NCBI GenBank assembly: GCA_965208015.1
Contig: OZ242308.1
Coordinates: 1,116,001 to 1,180,000, forward strand
DNA: 64,000 nucleotides
Source of the DNA: Bin87 sp965208015
GTDB lineage: Bacteria > Chloroflexota > Dehalococcoidia > Lucifugimonadales > UBA3495
Direction of reading: 5' to 3'
Under the pieces are notes generated by a model. It ran no database searches. It saw only the letters and a list, made by a program, of their open reading frames with translations, and had not been told where the DNA came from. How positions within the stretch are numbered: position 1 is the stretch's first letter; every line of letters starts with the position of its first letter. The translations under genes and the position numbers were made by a program. Shown here piece by piece: positions 1 to 9,887 of the stretch.

Positions 1-80
1 GTTGGTTGATGCTTGCGTCAGCGATAGCTGGCAACCGCATATTCTCTTTGACCGCATTATTTTCCCCGTGATGGGGTTAA

Positions 81-338
81 CTATTTTATGTCGGGCAGTG
101 GATAAATGGTTGTCAAGAGGGTTTCCGCGAAAGGGGACTGCGGTCGGGGTCGGTATAGATTGAAGACTCCCGCTGTGTCGCCCACGCCGAGTTTTGCTAG
201 GAATGGGTGCCTGGCGCCGGGCGAAATACCCGGTATTTTGACCGATTCGTCGGCGATTGCTAGTTCGAGCATGATCTTGGAATTCCCCAACGTGGTCACC
301 CGCTCTACTGTGCCGACGAGATCAGTAGGTTGATCTGT
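81..338 (-). other. Frameshifted C-terminal OB-like domain of the adjacent nuclease
   Basis: This open frame overlaps the end of the nuclease gene 322-1212 in another register and runs to a TAG stop at 81. It starts around DLVGTVERVTTLG and continues with alternating hydrophobic residues and a GVGDTAGVF turn, a pattern like a small beta-barrel (OB-like) domain. The nuclease frame ends just after a run of seven T on the coding strand (plus 344-350). Dropping one T joins the two frames without a stop. It could be a sequencing or assembly indel, a real disabling mutation, or slippage that gives two products. No separate start codon with a ribosome site is evident, so I treat it as part of the nuclease. 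Confidence 0.5.
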
Positions 339-1212
339 GGCGGAAAAAAATCTGTCGATTTGACCGGTATGGTGGGCAGGCTGGGCGGTAAGGGCAAAAG
401 CGGCAAGCGATGGGGCTGGGCTTTGCTAGTGTGGATTGGACTGTTTCAGGGGTATGTCTAGATATGGATGCATTGATTTCTTTCAGCATATTTTTTGCTT
501 GATTTAGCAGGGATAGGCACTCGTCGGGAACGTATGGCACGTCTGTCGTGGTTCCAGCGATAGAAACGAGTTGCAGGGAATCGGGCCACCGATGGAAAGT
601 TTCTGCATATAAGGCTGCGTACATCTTCAATTGGACTTGGTAAGAATTCCTGGGCTGGGTGATGCCTTCGTCATCTGTCTCCATGATCGGACCCGACTTG
701 AAATCTTGAATGGTCGTCTGGTGGGGGGCTTGGTACAAAGCTGCGTCTAGAGTTCCCTGGACGGTGTAATCGCGGGAGCGGAGGGATATCTCGTAACCGT
801 ATGGTGGAACTCCAACAGGATTGGCTGGATTTGTGGGCCGTAGGGTCGATAGTCGGGCTATTTCTTGTGCCCGGCGGATTGCCCGTATGCGTCGTACTTC
901 GATGTCAGGGACGGAGCGGTTGAGTGGCGACAGGTGCTTCTCTACGGTGGAACTCGCCATGCGCGCGTCCGCCTCCGCAATGAGTTGCTTCCAACGGTTG
1001 TTGATGGAGTCCTCTCGCGGTAGTAAACGGGCTGAACCTGCCTCGGAAAGGAGCCGGTGTACAACGGAACCGACTTTCGTTTTGGGCGATCCTGGCAAAA
1101 GCGGAGGGTTGCCGCTGGCTTGCCAAGCTGCTTTGAGCCGGCATTCCACTGCCGAGTTGAATAGGGTGGGCGAGATGCTGGTCAGCGGCTTCGCTAGGGG
1201 CTGGTTGAACAT
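322..1212 (-). CDS. PD-(D/E)XK (RecB/Cas4-like) nuclease with Fe-S cysteines, last gene of the defence operon
   Basis: The 296-residue product has the RecB-family nuclease layout. An N-terminal cysteine sits in AVECRLKAAW (about residue 24), the active-site aspartate in QGTLDAAL, the D-x-K motif in TIQDFKSG, a QVQLKMYAAL helix follows, and a C-terminal cysteine group CRFCPYRPAC ends the domain. The four cysteines are spaced as in Cas4/AddB-type nucleases that hold a 4Fe-4S cluster. Its ATG lies 8 bases after the helicase stop, so it is the sixth gene of the minus-strand operon. Such nucleases cut or trim DNA; here it is inferred to supply cleavage to the helicase system. The frame ends early at a T7 run, see the OB-like tail at 81-338. 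Confidence 0.8.
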   Translation of the reverse strand: MFNQPLAKPLTSISPTLFNSAVECRLKAAWQASGNPPLLPGSPKTKVGSVVHRLLSEAGSARLLPREDSINNRWKQLIAEADARMASSTVEKHLSPLNRSVPDIEVRRIRAIRRAQEIARLSTLRPTNPANPVGVPPYGYEISLRSRDYTVQGTLDAALYQAPHQTTIQDFKSGPIMETDDEGITQPRNSYQVQLKMYAALYAETFHRWPDSLQLVSIAGTTTDVPYVPDECLSLLNQAKNMLKEINASISRHTPETVQSTLAKPSPIACRFCPYRPACPPYRSNRQIFFRHRSTY

Positions 1213-1219
1213 AGAATGG

Positions 1220-4200
1220 TTAATTTGGCTGAGCGAGGCTTTGGTAGGCCCAAGCTGGACGTCGTAAGAGGTTGAATGTGTCGAGCGTTTGCGGGATGTC
1301 TTGGGGGCAGTCTGCGACTGCTTGGGCGAGCAATCCTGTTGGCTTGTAGATGTCCCATAGTGGGTGGATGACTAGCACTTGACTTTGCCCGATCTCTAAA
1401 CCTGGGATTGCGGCGAAGTCCCGGGCTTGGGCGGAGAACGTGTAACAGAATTGATCACGGAGCTTGTACGCATCCTCTAGCCAGCGGTCAAGGTCTGGCG
1501 AGGCAAATTCCTCGTCCAGTCCGCAAGCGAACTGCTTCGAGCGTAGCGCGTTGAGGAGCGACATCCCGAGGCGCCAGTCGAGCAGCCCGTGGTACGACAT
1601 ATTGCGGTAGTTTCTGAGGCACTTGTAGCATGACGAGTCGCAGTTTTGGCGATGGGTGTCGCTCAGCATCATTCCGATGAAACTCCGAGCGTCTTGGTCG
1701 GTGTCAGTGGCGGTAACCAAGACTCTTGCCCAGTTGTCGTTGGTCCACGAGGTGAATCCTGCTCCGTTGGCCAGGTGGTCGCTGATGACTATCTCGCCGG
1801 CTTTTTCGCCGTCTTGCAGGTTGACTTGGCGCACGTTGCTGATGTCAAACTCGTCTGGGTCAATGTCCAATTCTTGGGCGGCAACTGCTTTGATTATGAA
1901 AGCAGCCGAGTAGTACGCCGCCCTAGCTCCTTGGGTACGGAGCGGGTCCAATGTAAGGCCTTTCGGCGTGGATGCTGGTTGAATGCGTAGGAGGTCCGTG
2001 GTTTTTGGCGCTACTATCGCAATTGTTTCCGTTTCGGAGGTAGGGGTGAATATGATGCCATCATCCTGGAATCGCTCATCGATCCACTGATGATCTAGTG
2101 CTGGAGAAAAGCGATTTCCTTGGTTATGTCGGCGTAGGCGGGCGGCACCAGTGGCCCCTGTAAAAAACAATCCTTGGCGATCATTGACCCGGTAGACCCT
2201 GCCGGAGGGCGAAAAAGCGATAGTGCTGTTAGTGTTCAGAGTTTGGGTGCCGCGGGATGGCTCCGATTCGGCGACCGTTGCGACTCCTGTTGGAAGGAAC
2301 TCGGCGTCTTCTTGTGCGTCCGCGCCTTGGGCAAGGTTAGAGCGGAATCCGAGGGGAACCGCGAATCTAAAAGTGCGAAATGAAGGAAAATTGTCGGTTC
2401 CTTGACCGCATTCGGGACAATGGTCGTGTTGAGGTTCCTCGTCGTGGGTTTGGGTGAAATAACACTTCTGGCACTGTTCCATCCATCGGCGCGCAGATAA
2501 CGGGTCTGTTGCGGCAGGTCGCCAAGTGGCCCGTCGACCATACCCTCGCAATATTGGAGCGGTGAAACCTATCGAGCGGTACACGCGCTTGTCTTTGGTC
2601 CTCTGTGACGCAGGGGCGAACTCGGTGATGGCAAGTTCCAGATCCCTGTCTATGGTAAGGGGGTCAGTGCGGGTGAACCCGTGGTAGAAATCGCGGACAC
2701 GAGAAGGCATACCATACATAGGTAGGACCGCGGACTCTGCGAGGCGCTCAGCGAGTCCATCTGCTGTGATCTCGCCGTTGTTGCAAACCGGGTCGATGGA
2801 GTTATACAGTTCGTCGCGCGCATATGCGGCCAGCTGGATGGAGTCTGTTGCCCCTTGTAGCCCTGCGGCAAGTGCGGCGGCTATGGTGTCAACTTCGTCG
2901 GAGGTCTCTAACCATTGGCGGACGGCGTCTTGCCTGATGGGGTCGTCTTGCCACTTGGTCACCAGGCCGAACTCGCCGTGACTATCTGGCGGATTGGAGA
3001 CTTCTGACCAGGGGGTTCCGGCATAAAGGAATGCCCTCCGGAGGCATTCTTTAGCCATGAGCCTCTGTGCGATCTCTGGTCGCTGCATGGACAAAAATGG
3101 TGTGGGTGGTGGGTCTCCCGTGATGCTTTCGGGTTGGTGGTAATAATACTCGTCGTGACTGCGGCCTCTACAAACGGTCAGGACGATCGCGAACGGCTGG
3201 CCTCGACGGCCTGCTCTGCCCGCCCTTTGTTGGTAATTGAATCGTTGAGGTGGCATGTTGCCGTCAACGGTGGCGAGCAAGCTGCCTATATCTACGCCAA
3301 CCTCCATCGTGGTGGTAACGCTCAGAAGATCAATGATGTCGACATCTTCTACGAGTGGCCGCAGGGGGTCATTTGCTAGGTCAACGGTAATGTCGCGGAA
3401 TAGTCTTTGCCGATGTGGTTGATCGTCGGTCTGGGCCGTGAGTTCCTCGGCATGCAGGCGGATGGGGGAGCGTAGCTGCGCTGCTTCTTTCGCGTAGTAG
3501 TTCCGGGTATGCAGGGTGCTGCATTTCTCGTCGGGCTCTTCCAGGAGCTCATGTTGGCAGAAAGCGCTGGTGCATATCCCGGGATTGTACAGGTGTGGGC
3601 GCCTGCACTGAGGGCAAATCCACACTGGGTCGTCTGGTTGAGCAACCCGGACATTCAATCTCCTTGGGCGGATTCGAAAATGAGCGTGTCCGCCTAATTC
3701 ACAAATGCCTTGCCACACGGCGTGTCGCAGATCTGCTTCGTCGACGTGTGCCGCTTTTGCGCATTTGGCGATGTAATTGCGGAATCCCGCTCTCGTTGGG
3801 GTATTCCAATCGATCCAATCGTCGATGGCGAAAGCGTTCTGGTCGTATTGCGGGTATCGGAAATAATCACCCAAGATACGGAGGGCGCCATTCAACACGT
3901 CGGTGAGGCGGGATGGGCTTATCGCGCACTGAGCAGCGAGTTCTTGGACTTGTTCGGTATCCAGATCGAGCATGGCGTAGCCCAGTCCGCTGGATTCGAA
4001 GCTGAAGTATGATCGTGAAAAGAGGACCGAACAGATCTCGCTTGAGACCTTATTCGTCAACATGGATCGGCCGCCGATTTTGGCTTCTTGAGACAAATCG
4101 TTTTTCCATCCTTCGTCGGGAGCAGAGAAATCGAACAGGTTAGTCCACCTGTTCGTGTCACCGTCGTAGTCGAAATCTTGAAAATCGATGTCGTGCCCAC

Positions 4201-6853
4201 CGGGGTTGACTCCGAGGGATTTGAGCGTCTGGATCAGGGTTCCGGTTCCGTGTTCTGGATCGTCTCCTTCGAACAGTAGGCGGAGAGGAACGATACGCGA
4301 GGTTTTGCGTTGCGATAGTGCGGCTAAATCTTGTCTGGCTTTCCATACCGTTTGACGCAACATTTCTGGGAACTTGGCGAGGGATTCTTCGTCTGTGTTG
4401 GCTGTGTCTATGAGATCAGCCGGGATTTCGGGGTCGGCAGCTTTGCTTAGAGCGCTGTACATGGCTTCGCGGACCAGATCAGAGTAATGGGAACGCTCAA
4501 TACCATTGGCGAGTTCGGCAGCATCTTGCCGGCTATCGGAAAAAGCGACTAGCTTCGGTGAATCGCCGGGTAAGAAGTAGAACATTTCCTTGGTGAGAAT
4601 TTGGGTAACCTTAGAAAAACCGGTACGAAATCCACGCACAGGTGATTTGCGGTAAATTCGTGCCTGGTAATTGGCTGCGCAAAGCGGACAGCACGCTGGC
4701 ATTGCTGCTGTGGCAGTTTGGTTACCCGTTTGCGCGACGAACAAATACCCTGGCACTTGTCCGGCGGTACCTAGTTTGACTTGGCCGGTTATGGGGTCAA
4801 AGCCTGCTTGTTTCCAAGAAGCAGGGACCGTTGTGGTGGGTGAACCAAATACTGGTTGCCTCCATGTGGCGGAATCTGCGTTGAGTTCGCGCTCGCCTTT
4901 GGGCCAAAAAACTACGTACTCTAGATATGTTCGGCGCTCTATGAGGCGAGCAGGTTGGCGGTCGGGGAGACCTTCGAGTTCAGCATCCGTTATGAGCAAC
5001 TCCCATCCCTCGTGATCGTCCAGGAGGAATCGCCGCCCTCCGAACATCGTGGTACCGCACACATCGCAATAAAGGAGATCGAGTACCCGGTGTGGGTCGG
5101 GCGTGTTGTCGCAGAGTATCCGCGAGTTCGGGTAGAGCCGCCCGGTGGTGCGGTCGGGTTCTATGTCGTGCTGGTTGCGTCCGCATCCTGGCTGAGTGCA
5201 GCACCAAAGCCCCTCTATGTTGCGAAAGAACCAGTGCATCCTGAACGAGGGTAATCTCGGGCTGTTGTGGCACAGGCTCCGCAGCTTAAGCAATCCCTGA
5301 GTGGCTGTTCGTATAGTTTTATCATCGTGTTCATTTCCGAATAGCCTTCGGCCAAAGGTGTCCAGGTTCGTGGCTCTTGTTTCGTTCTCTACTGCACATG
5401 CTGCAAGCATTCGGTTGCTTGCTCTCCAACTTGGCGATTCCAGTAAGTCTTCTATGGTGTCAAATTCTTGGTCGGAGAATGCACCCGTACTTCGGATGCA
5501 TTCTAAAGCGTCTGCATGGTCGGCCAGGTCTGGAGAGTTGGCCACTGCAACAAACGGTTCTATGGGCAGGTGCCCTGGTATGTCTGGACCGACTGGTTGC
5601 GCTGGTTGTCCCGGGATGATCTGGGAGCTATCCCAATCGTTGCCGAAGAATTCCGAGAGGAAACTCACGCTATCGCTATCGTTTGGGTTTAAAGACGCGC
5701 TGGATCCGAGGATCCGAAGCTTTGGGCTATCTGGCGTCAATCCTAGCCTGAGCAACAATAGTCGGAGCAAATAGGCGACCTCGGTGCCTGCGGTGCCGCG
5801 ATGGAGGTGGAGTTCGTCCACGATGAGGTGGAATACACTGTCGTCTTGCTCGAGCCATTCGCGGGTTTTTGTGAAGATGGCGTCGTCCGCATTACGCATG
5901 AGCATGATGCTGAGCATGCTGAAGTTGGTGATGAGGATATCTGGGGGATGGTCCTGCATATCCCAGCGGGACCGCATTTCCCCACCATCGAGCATGGGGA
6001 AGAAGTTGCGGACTTCGGGATCGTCGTTGTTCAAAGCGTGTATTGCCGCGGCCTCTGACGCGTCGTCGCTTTTGCGCAAGCTTTCGATGAGCCTTTCTAG
6101 GTTGGGTCGGTTGACGTTCCCGTCTGGCCGGTATTCGTGGCCGGGTACTGGGGTGCTGGAGTTGTACCTGCCGAAATAGAACCTGTTGCCTGCTCTGCAG
6201 TCGTGAAACCATTGCCTGGCTTCCGGGGAATCGATGGCCGTGCGGAGTCGGCTTAGCTGATCTTCGACGAGGGCGTTCATCGGGTACAGGATGAGTGCCC
6301 TGACTCCCGGCGTGCGTTGTTCATTCGCTCTTTGGGATACTCGCGGTGATCGCTTTGTGGACTGGTGATCGGACGAGGAACGAATCTTCCACCAATCGTC
6401 TTGACCGTCCAGTTTGGGAGCGGGTGGGCTCCAGCTGGACGATTCTTTCACTAGGTAGGCTAAGAGTGGTAGGAGGAACGCTTCGGTTTTACCCGAACCA
6501 GTCCCGGCAGTTACAAGCGCGTTGTCGCGTGCGAGCGCCATTCGAAGCATGGTCGCTTGGTGCTCGTAGAGCTGGTAGCCCGGGAACAGGCCACGGGAAG
6601 CGAGTTCTTGAAAATCGAGCACCTGTGCGTCATTCATGCCTGGGAGATCGTCGGACGTGAGTTGGCGGATTGTCTTGCCGGAGCTACGATAGCGGGGGAT
6701 TGGTTCGATGAGGGGCTCTTGGCAGATTGCCCCTGGCGTTCTCAGGAGGTCTTCCCGCTCCTGTTCGAATCCAGGGAATTGGGTTCCGAAGGCAGTTTTC
6801 ACGTAGTCGATATAGCTTTCGCGAACTTTGTCGAAAGATTCTATGACGTCCAT
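1220..6853 (-). CDS. Giant DEAD/DEAH-type helicase with C-terminal DUF1998 (DruE-like)
   Basis: The 1,877-residue SF2 helicase carries Walker A TAGTGSGKTEAF, a DELH box (IVDELHLHRGTAGTE), motif III GSSASL and, far downstream, QQRAGRAGRRG (motif VI). The two RecA lobes are separated by a long cysteine-rich insertion (CTQPGCGRN, CDVCGTT, CPQCRRPH). The C-terminus has the DUF1998 region and a cysteine cluster CDSSCYKCLRNY followed by HGLLDWRLG. Length and domain order match DruE of Druantia better than the shorter YprA/MrfA or DrmA helicases. ATG at 6853 follows AGGTGAT; an in-frame GTG lies at 6862. It is the fifth gene of the operon. The role in defence is inferred from neighbours and architecture; helicase identity is certain. 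Confidence 0.85.
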   Translation of the reverse strand: MDVIESFDKVRESYIDYVKTAFGTQFPGFEQEREDLLRTPGAICQEPLIEPIPRYRSSGKTIRQLTSDDLPGMNDAQVLDFQELASRGLFPGYQLYEHQATMLRMALARDNALVTAGTGSGKTEAFLLPLLAYLVKESSSWSPPAPKLDGQDDWWKIRSSSDHQSTKRSPRVSQRANEQRTPGVRALILYPMNALVEDQLSRLRTAIDSPEARQWFHDCRAGNRFYFGRYNSSTPVPGHEYRPDGNVNRPNLERLIESLRKSDDASEAAAIHALNNDDPEVRNFFPMLDGGEMRSRWDMQDHPPDILITNFSMLSIMLMRNADDAIFTKTREWLEQDDSVFHLIVDELHLHRGTAGTEVAYLLRLLLLRLGLTPDSPKLRILGSSASLNPNDSDSVSFLSEFFGNDWDSSQIIPGQPAQPVGPDIPGHLPIEPFVAVANSPDLADHADALECIRSTGAFSDQEFDTIEDLLESPSWRASNRMLAACAVENETRATNLDTFGRRLFGNEHDDKTIRTATQGLLKLRSLCHNSPRLPSFRMHWFFRNIEGLWCCTQPGCGRNQHDIEPDRTTGRLYPNSRILCDNTPDPHRVLDLLYCDVCGTTMFGGRRFLLDDHEGWELLITDAELEGLPDRQPARLIERRTYLEYVVFWPKGERELNADSATWRQPVFGSPTTTVPASWKQAGFDPITGQVKLGTAGQVPGYLFVAQTGNQTATAAMPACCPLCAANYQARIYRKSPVRGFRTGFSKVTQILTKEMFYFLPGDSPKLVAFSDSRQDAAELANGIERSHYSDLVREAMYSALSKAADPEIPADLIDTANTDEESLAKFPEMLRQTVWKARQDLAALSQRKTSRIVPLRLLFEGDDPEHGTGTLIQTLKSLGVNPGGHDIDFQDFDYDGDTNRWTNLFDFSAPDEGWKNDLSQEAKIGGRSMLTNKVSSEICSVLFSRSYFSFESSGLGYAMLDLDTEQVQELAAQCAISPSRLTDVLNGALRILGDYFRYPQYDQNAFAIDDWIDWNTPTRAGFRNYIAKCAKAAHVDEADLRHAVWQGICELGGHAHFRIRPRRLNVRVAQPDDPVWICPQCRRPHLYNPGICTSAFCQHELLEEPDEKCSTLHTRNYYAKEAAQLRSPIRLHAEELTAQTDDQPHRQRLFRDITVDLANDPLRPLVEDVDIIDLLSVTTTMEVGVDIGSLLATVDGNMPPQRFNYQQRAGRAGRRGQPFAIVLTVCRGRSHDEYYYHQPESITGDPPPTPFLSMQRPEIAQRLMAKECLRRAFLYAGTPWSEVSNPPDSHGEFGLVTKWQDDPIRQDAVRQWLETSDEVDTIAAALAAGLQGATDSIQLAAYARDELYNSIDPVCNNGEITADGLAERLAESAVLPMYGMPSRVRDFYHGFTRTDPLTIDRDLELAITEFAPASQRTKDKRVYRSIGFTAPILRGYGRRATWRPAATDPLSARRWMEQCQKCYFTQTHDEEPQHDHCPECGQGTDNFPSFRTFRFAVPLGFRSNLAQGADAQEDAEFLPTGVATVAESEPSRGTQTLNTNSTIAFSPSGRVYRVNDRQGLFFTGATGAARLRRHNQGNRFSPALDHQWIDERFQDDGIIFTPTSETETIAIVAPKTTDLLRIQPASTPKGLTLDPLRTQGARAAYYSAAFIIKAVAAQELDIDPDEFDISNVRQVNLQDGEKAGEIVISDHLANGAGFTSWTNDNWARVLVTATDTDQDARSFIGMMLSDTHRQNCDSSCYKCLRNYRNMSYHGLLDWRLGMSLLNALRSKQFACGLDEEFASPDLDRWLEDAYKLRDQFCYTFSAQARDFAAIPGLEIGQSQVLVIHPLWDIYKPTGLLAQAVADCPQDIPQTLDTFNLLRRPAWAYQSLAQPN

Positions 6854-6874
6854 CTTGATCACCTGTGGCGAGGC

Positions 6875-7837
6875 TCACTGCCCCAATTTGTGGGCAACGG
6901 CGTTGAACAGACTTGGGGGTACTGCGGTGAACTCGTGCCGAGGACCGTCTGGTGAATGTGATGCCGGAGGTATTTGACGGGGGCAATAGCCTGTACAAAG
7001 ACCGAATGCCCTAGCCATAAGCACGGGTAGTTGAGCGCGTTGCGGAACTGAAACCGTGCGGGAAATGGAGTCGTATTGCAGGACTTTGCGCGATGAGAAG
7101 CGGAGAGCCGCATACCGGCCCCAATCCAGTGATACAGGCGTTGACCGGTTGTCTTGCCACAACCGGTATTCCCACAAGGATGTTGAAGGATTCTGGTACC
7201 TGGTGAGACGGTTGTGGTTGGATACTCCCACCTGTGGATGGAAAAGCAGGTCATCGGCCTTGAAATCTTGGCTGAGCCAATTGATCTCGTCGTGGTCGGA
7301 CCATTCGAGGTCGCGGCAGTAGGCTTCAAGAGATGTCGAAGCTCTGGCGAGCATCCTAGCGGGTGGTGTCTCGGACAGGCGTAGCCTCGCGTGGTCGGCA
7401 ATGGTACGGAAAATATCGGTGTGCTCGGCTGAGAATTCGATGCGTGATGGTGCGTACGGGCTGGTCGTGGTCTGTGATTCGACCAAAATTTCGGCGCCCA
7501 AATGTTTCGTGTCGCGCTCGATTCGTGCTACCAGTGCTGGGGATCGCGCTCCACAGAGTATCGCTCTGGGGTGACGGTGGCTAGGCAGTACCGCCAATGT
7601 TGGTGGCGACACCACGATGTATGGTTCGCTGGGCCCGAGGTGTAAATCAATATGAGCCAGGGCGCTCAGCTCTCTGATGGCGCGCCAGCGCGATCCGGTT
7701 GCGTGGTCTGCTGGTTCGTCAGAAGCGGACGCCAAGATACGGCGCTGGATTTCGTCGATGCAGCGTCTGAATGTACGCCATGTCGTGCGGCCCCACGCGG
7801 AAAGGGCGAAAAGTAGGATGTCACCGTTGTCGTACAT
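6875..7837 (-). CDS. Protein of unknown function, 320 aa, between helicase and 688-aa protein (DruG-position)
   Basis: I recognise no domain. The start MYDNGDILLF is chosen because it overlaps the end of the upstream gene by 17 bases, the arrangement seen across this operon; a longer frame upstream is only a shadow of that gene. The protein has a mixed alpha/beta composition with no membrane segment or cysteine cluster. It has an aromatic stretch SLWEYRLWQDN near residues 225-240. It ends 21 bases before the helicase ATG. By gene order (methyltransferase, large protein, this gene, DUF1998 helicase) it sits where DruG sits in Druantia type II, but I could not check homology. Confidence 0.7.
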   Translation of the reverse strand: MYDNGDILLFALSAWGRTTWRTFRRCIDEIQRRILASASDEPADHATGSRWRAIRELSALAHIDLHLGPSEPYIVVSPPTLAVLPSHRHPRAILCGARSPALVARIERDTKHLGAEILVESQTTTSPYAPSRIEFSAEHTDIFRTIADHARLRLSETPPARMLARASTSLEAYCRDLEWSDHDEINWLSQDFKADDLLFHPQVGVSNHNRLTRYQNPSTSLWEYRLWQDNRSTPVSLDWGRYAALRFSSRKVLQYDSISRTVSVPQRAQLPVLMARAFGLCTGYCPRQIPPASHSPDGPRHEFTAVPPSLFNAVAHKLGQ

Positions 7838-9887
7838 CGCGTGCTTTCTGTTGGAGCTGTTGCCATGAATCGCGCTGGGACTTGGGCTTTGGTGGGGCGA
7901 TGCGCTTCCGGTTGGACCATAGCAACGTAGTCCAATCATGCACGGCTCTCCGGTCTGGTTGGTGGCTCTGCTCACGGTTTGGATATTGGGCAAAAGTGTC
8001 GCCTACGAAAATGGCAGACATCTTCCTGCCTCGTTTTGTGACTATCCAAGTCGGGACCCAATCTCGAGGGAATGGAGTGGCTGGCCATGGGACAATTTGA
8101 CCCGGTGAGCTTCCGATCAGGAAGCCATGAAAGTTTCCTATTTCTCCCTCGAGGTCCTCAAGGAGTTCTGCGGCTGTCAACGCGGCCTCTGGTATCACGC
8201 CTGCAACGTGAGGTCCGTAGACGGTGGGGCCGGTTATGCCTGGTGGTGCGGTATTGCCGGCTTGGTCTAGGAAATCCCCTGTTTGACCGGTTGGAAGAGC
8301 GAAGTCGCCAGTGAGGAAAATCGAGAGCCTATGGACGGTCTCTTGATGTCGCTTCGCTTCGATGACTATCCGTGTCTCTGTGGGCAAATCGTCCGGTAAT
8401 GGGAATGAATCACGCTGTTCACAGGTGGAGATCTTTCGATCGTTGCAGAAGATTTCCACTCCTGGGGAGGCTCCTGTAAACGATATGGATGGCGGCGCGA
8501 ATTCGAAGAAATCGTTGCTACGATCGGCATCGCTCCGGATGCCGCCGACTAACTTGATACGGATCCTCGATGGGGATGAGAGAATGGGGTATCTTCCTCT
8601 GACCCCGTGGTCGCTTGAAGCACCTCGGGACTCAGCGAGATTCCACCCGTCGGGCAACCCTGCTGTTATCGCGATCCTAGTGAATTGCGCACATTGATTG
8701 GTTGCCCAGCTCTCGAGGTGTCGCCACGCGGAGTCGGGGTAAAGAAGGTAGAACGGGTGCCCTAGTGGCAGGGATTGTCGCTCGACGAGACCCGAGAATC
8801 CTTCCGGTTCGGCGGTAGTGAGTATGCGCACGTCGCGGCTGGGCATTCTGAGTTGCCAGCCGTGGGATGATACCCTCATGGTGTGCGCTGCTGACCAGTC
8901 CAGCTTGCTGGCGTCCAGGACCTCGCCACTTTGGATCTCAGTCAAAGGAGTGGACCATCCACCGGCAAATTCCGTGGCTTCTAACGCGTCGTTTACCACT
9001 ATGCCGTCTTCGGGGATGTCCCGGTTAAATCTGCAACGAATGGATGCCTTTGCTCTCCCGGATACGCGGTCGACGTTCAAGCATAGATGGAGCGCCCCCA
9101 CCGCTGATTGTGGTGTGGCAGCGGTGCCTGGTGCATGAGTAATGGTGCCATCCCAAGCTGAGAGTTCGTCCGCGACGGTGTCGAGGAATGCCTCGTACAA
9201 TTCTGGATCATGGCGTGTTTGGAGCAACTTCGTCGATTTAGCGCGCAATAGTCGTTGGCCCGTGGGGCTCCGGAGGGCTCTGGCCAGTTCTTCTATTGGT
9301 ATTTCGGTCGCAGGGGTGAGCCCTTCAGCGTCGAATATATTGGGAAGGTCGCGGCGTTCTTGCTCAACTATCAAGGACTGGGACAGAGGGTACCCTATGT
9401 GGATGTGGGCGCCGATGCTGCGGGATTGGAAGATGCCGAGTTGGCCGCGTTGGTCGCGAACCGACCAATCTTCAAGGTCATCCCATAATTGGTGCATCTG
9501 GGAAAAGTGCGGAACGGGACCGCGTCGGCCGTCGTCGAATCCTAAGAGTTCCCATAATCGGGGGTAGTACGCGTGTGGTGCAAAATCTGCATCGAGGTCT
9601 CCAGCGAGTATGAAAAAGCTGAGGTAGCCGATGTAGGGCGGGAATTGCGGCGCTAGATCTCGCCAATTCTGGAAAGATTGGAGGGCGCGATCGCAAACCT
9701 GTTCGCAGTAACGCGGATTGGTGGGCGGGCCGGCTACCGCGACTCTAAAAGTCGCGAGTTCGGGCATTTCCCCCTCGAGCTCATTGATGAGGTCCGAGTT
9801 TACCTGGAGGTTGACGTTGCGGCCGGCCATGTCGGTATTGAAGAATCGGCGGGCCAGCCGGTCGTTCCATGTCTGGTAGGCGTTCAT
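7821..9887 (-). CDS. Protein of unknown function, 688 aa (DruF-position)
   Basis: A large soluble protein without a motif I can name. The N-terminal half is helix-rich with many aromatic residues (FPPYIGYLSFFILAGDL), the central part suggests beta structure, and the C-terminus is basic (KPKSQRDSWQQLQQKARD). The ATG at 9887 overlaps the stop of the glycosylase gene as ATGA, which suggests translational coupling; an alternative ATG lies at 9899. The gene overlaps the following 320-aa gene by 17 bases. Its position between a cytosine methyltransferase and a DUF1998 helicase suggests the DruF slot of Druantia type II. That is inference from synteny and size only. Confidence 0.7.
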   Translation of the reverse strand: MNAYQTWNDRLARRFFNTDMAGRNVNLQVNSDLINELEGEMPELATFRVAVAGPPTNPRYCEQVCDRALQSFQNWRDLAPQFPPYIGYLSFFILAGDLDADFAPHAYYPRLWELLGFDDGRRGPVPHFSQMHQLWDDLEDWSVRDQRGQLGIFQSRSIGAHIHIGYPLSQSLIVEQERRDLPNIFDAEGLTPATEIPIEELARALRSPTGQRLLRAKSTKLLQTRHDPELYEAFLDTVADELSAWDGTITHAPGTAATPQSAVGALHLCLNVDRVSGRAKASIRCRFNRDIPEDGIVVNDALEATEFAGGWSTPLTEIQSGEVLDASKLDWSAAHTMRVSSHGWQLRMPSRDVRILTTAEPEGFSGLVERQSLPLGHPFYLLYPDSAWRHLESWATNQCAQFTRIAITAGLPDGWNLAESRGASSDHGVRGRYPILSSPSRIRIKLVGGIRSDADRSNDFFEFAPPSISFTGASPGVEIFCNDRKISTCEQRDSFPLPDDLPTETRIVIEAKRHQETVHRLSIFLTGDFALPTGQTGDFLDQAGNTAPPGITGPTVYGPHVAGVIPEAALTAAELLEDLEGEIGNFHGFLIGSSPGQIVPWPATPFPRDWVPTWIVTKRGRKMSAIFVGDTFAQYPNREQSHQPDRRAVHDWTTLLWSNRKRIAPPKPKSQRDSWQQLQQKARDVRQR

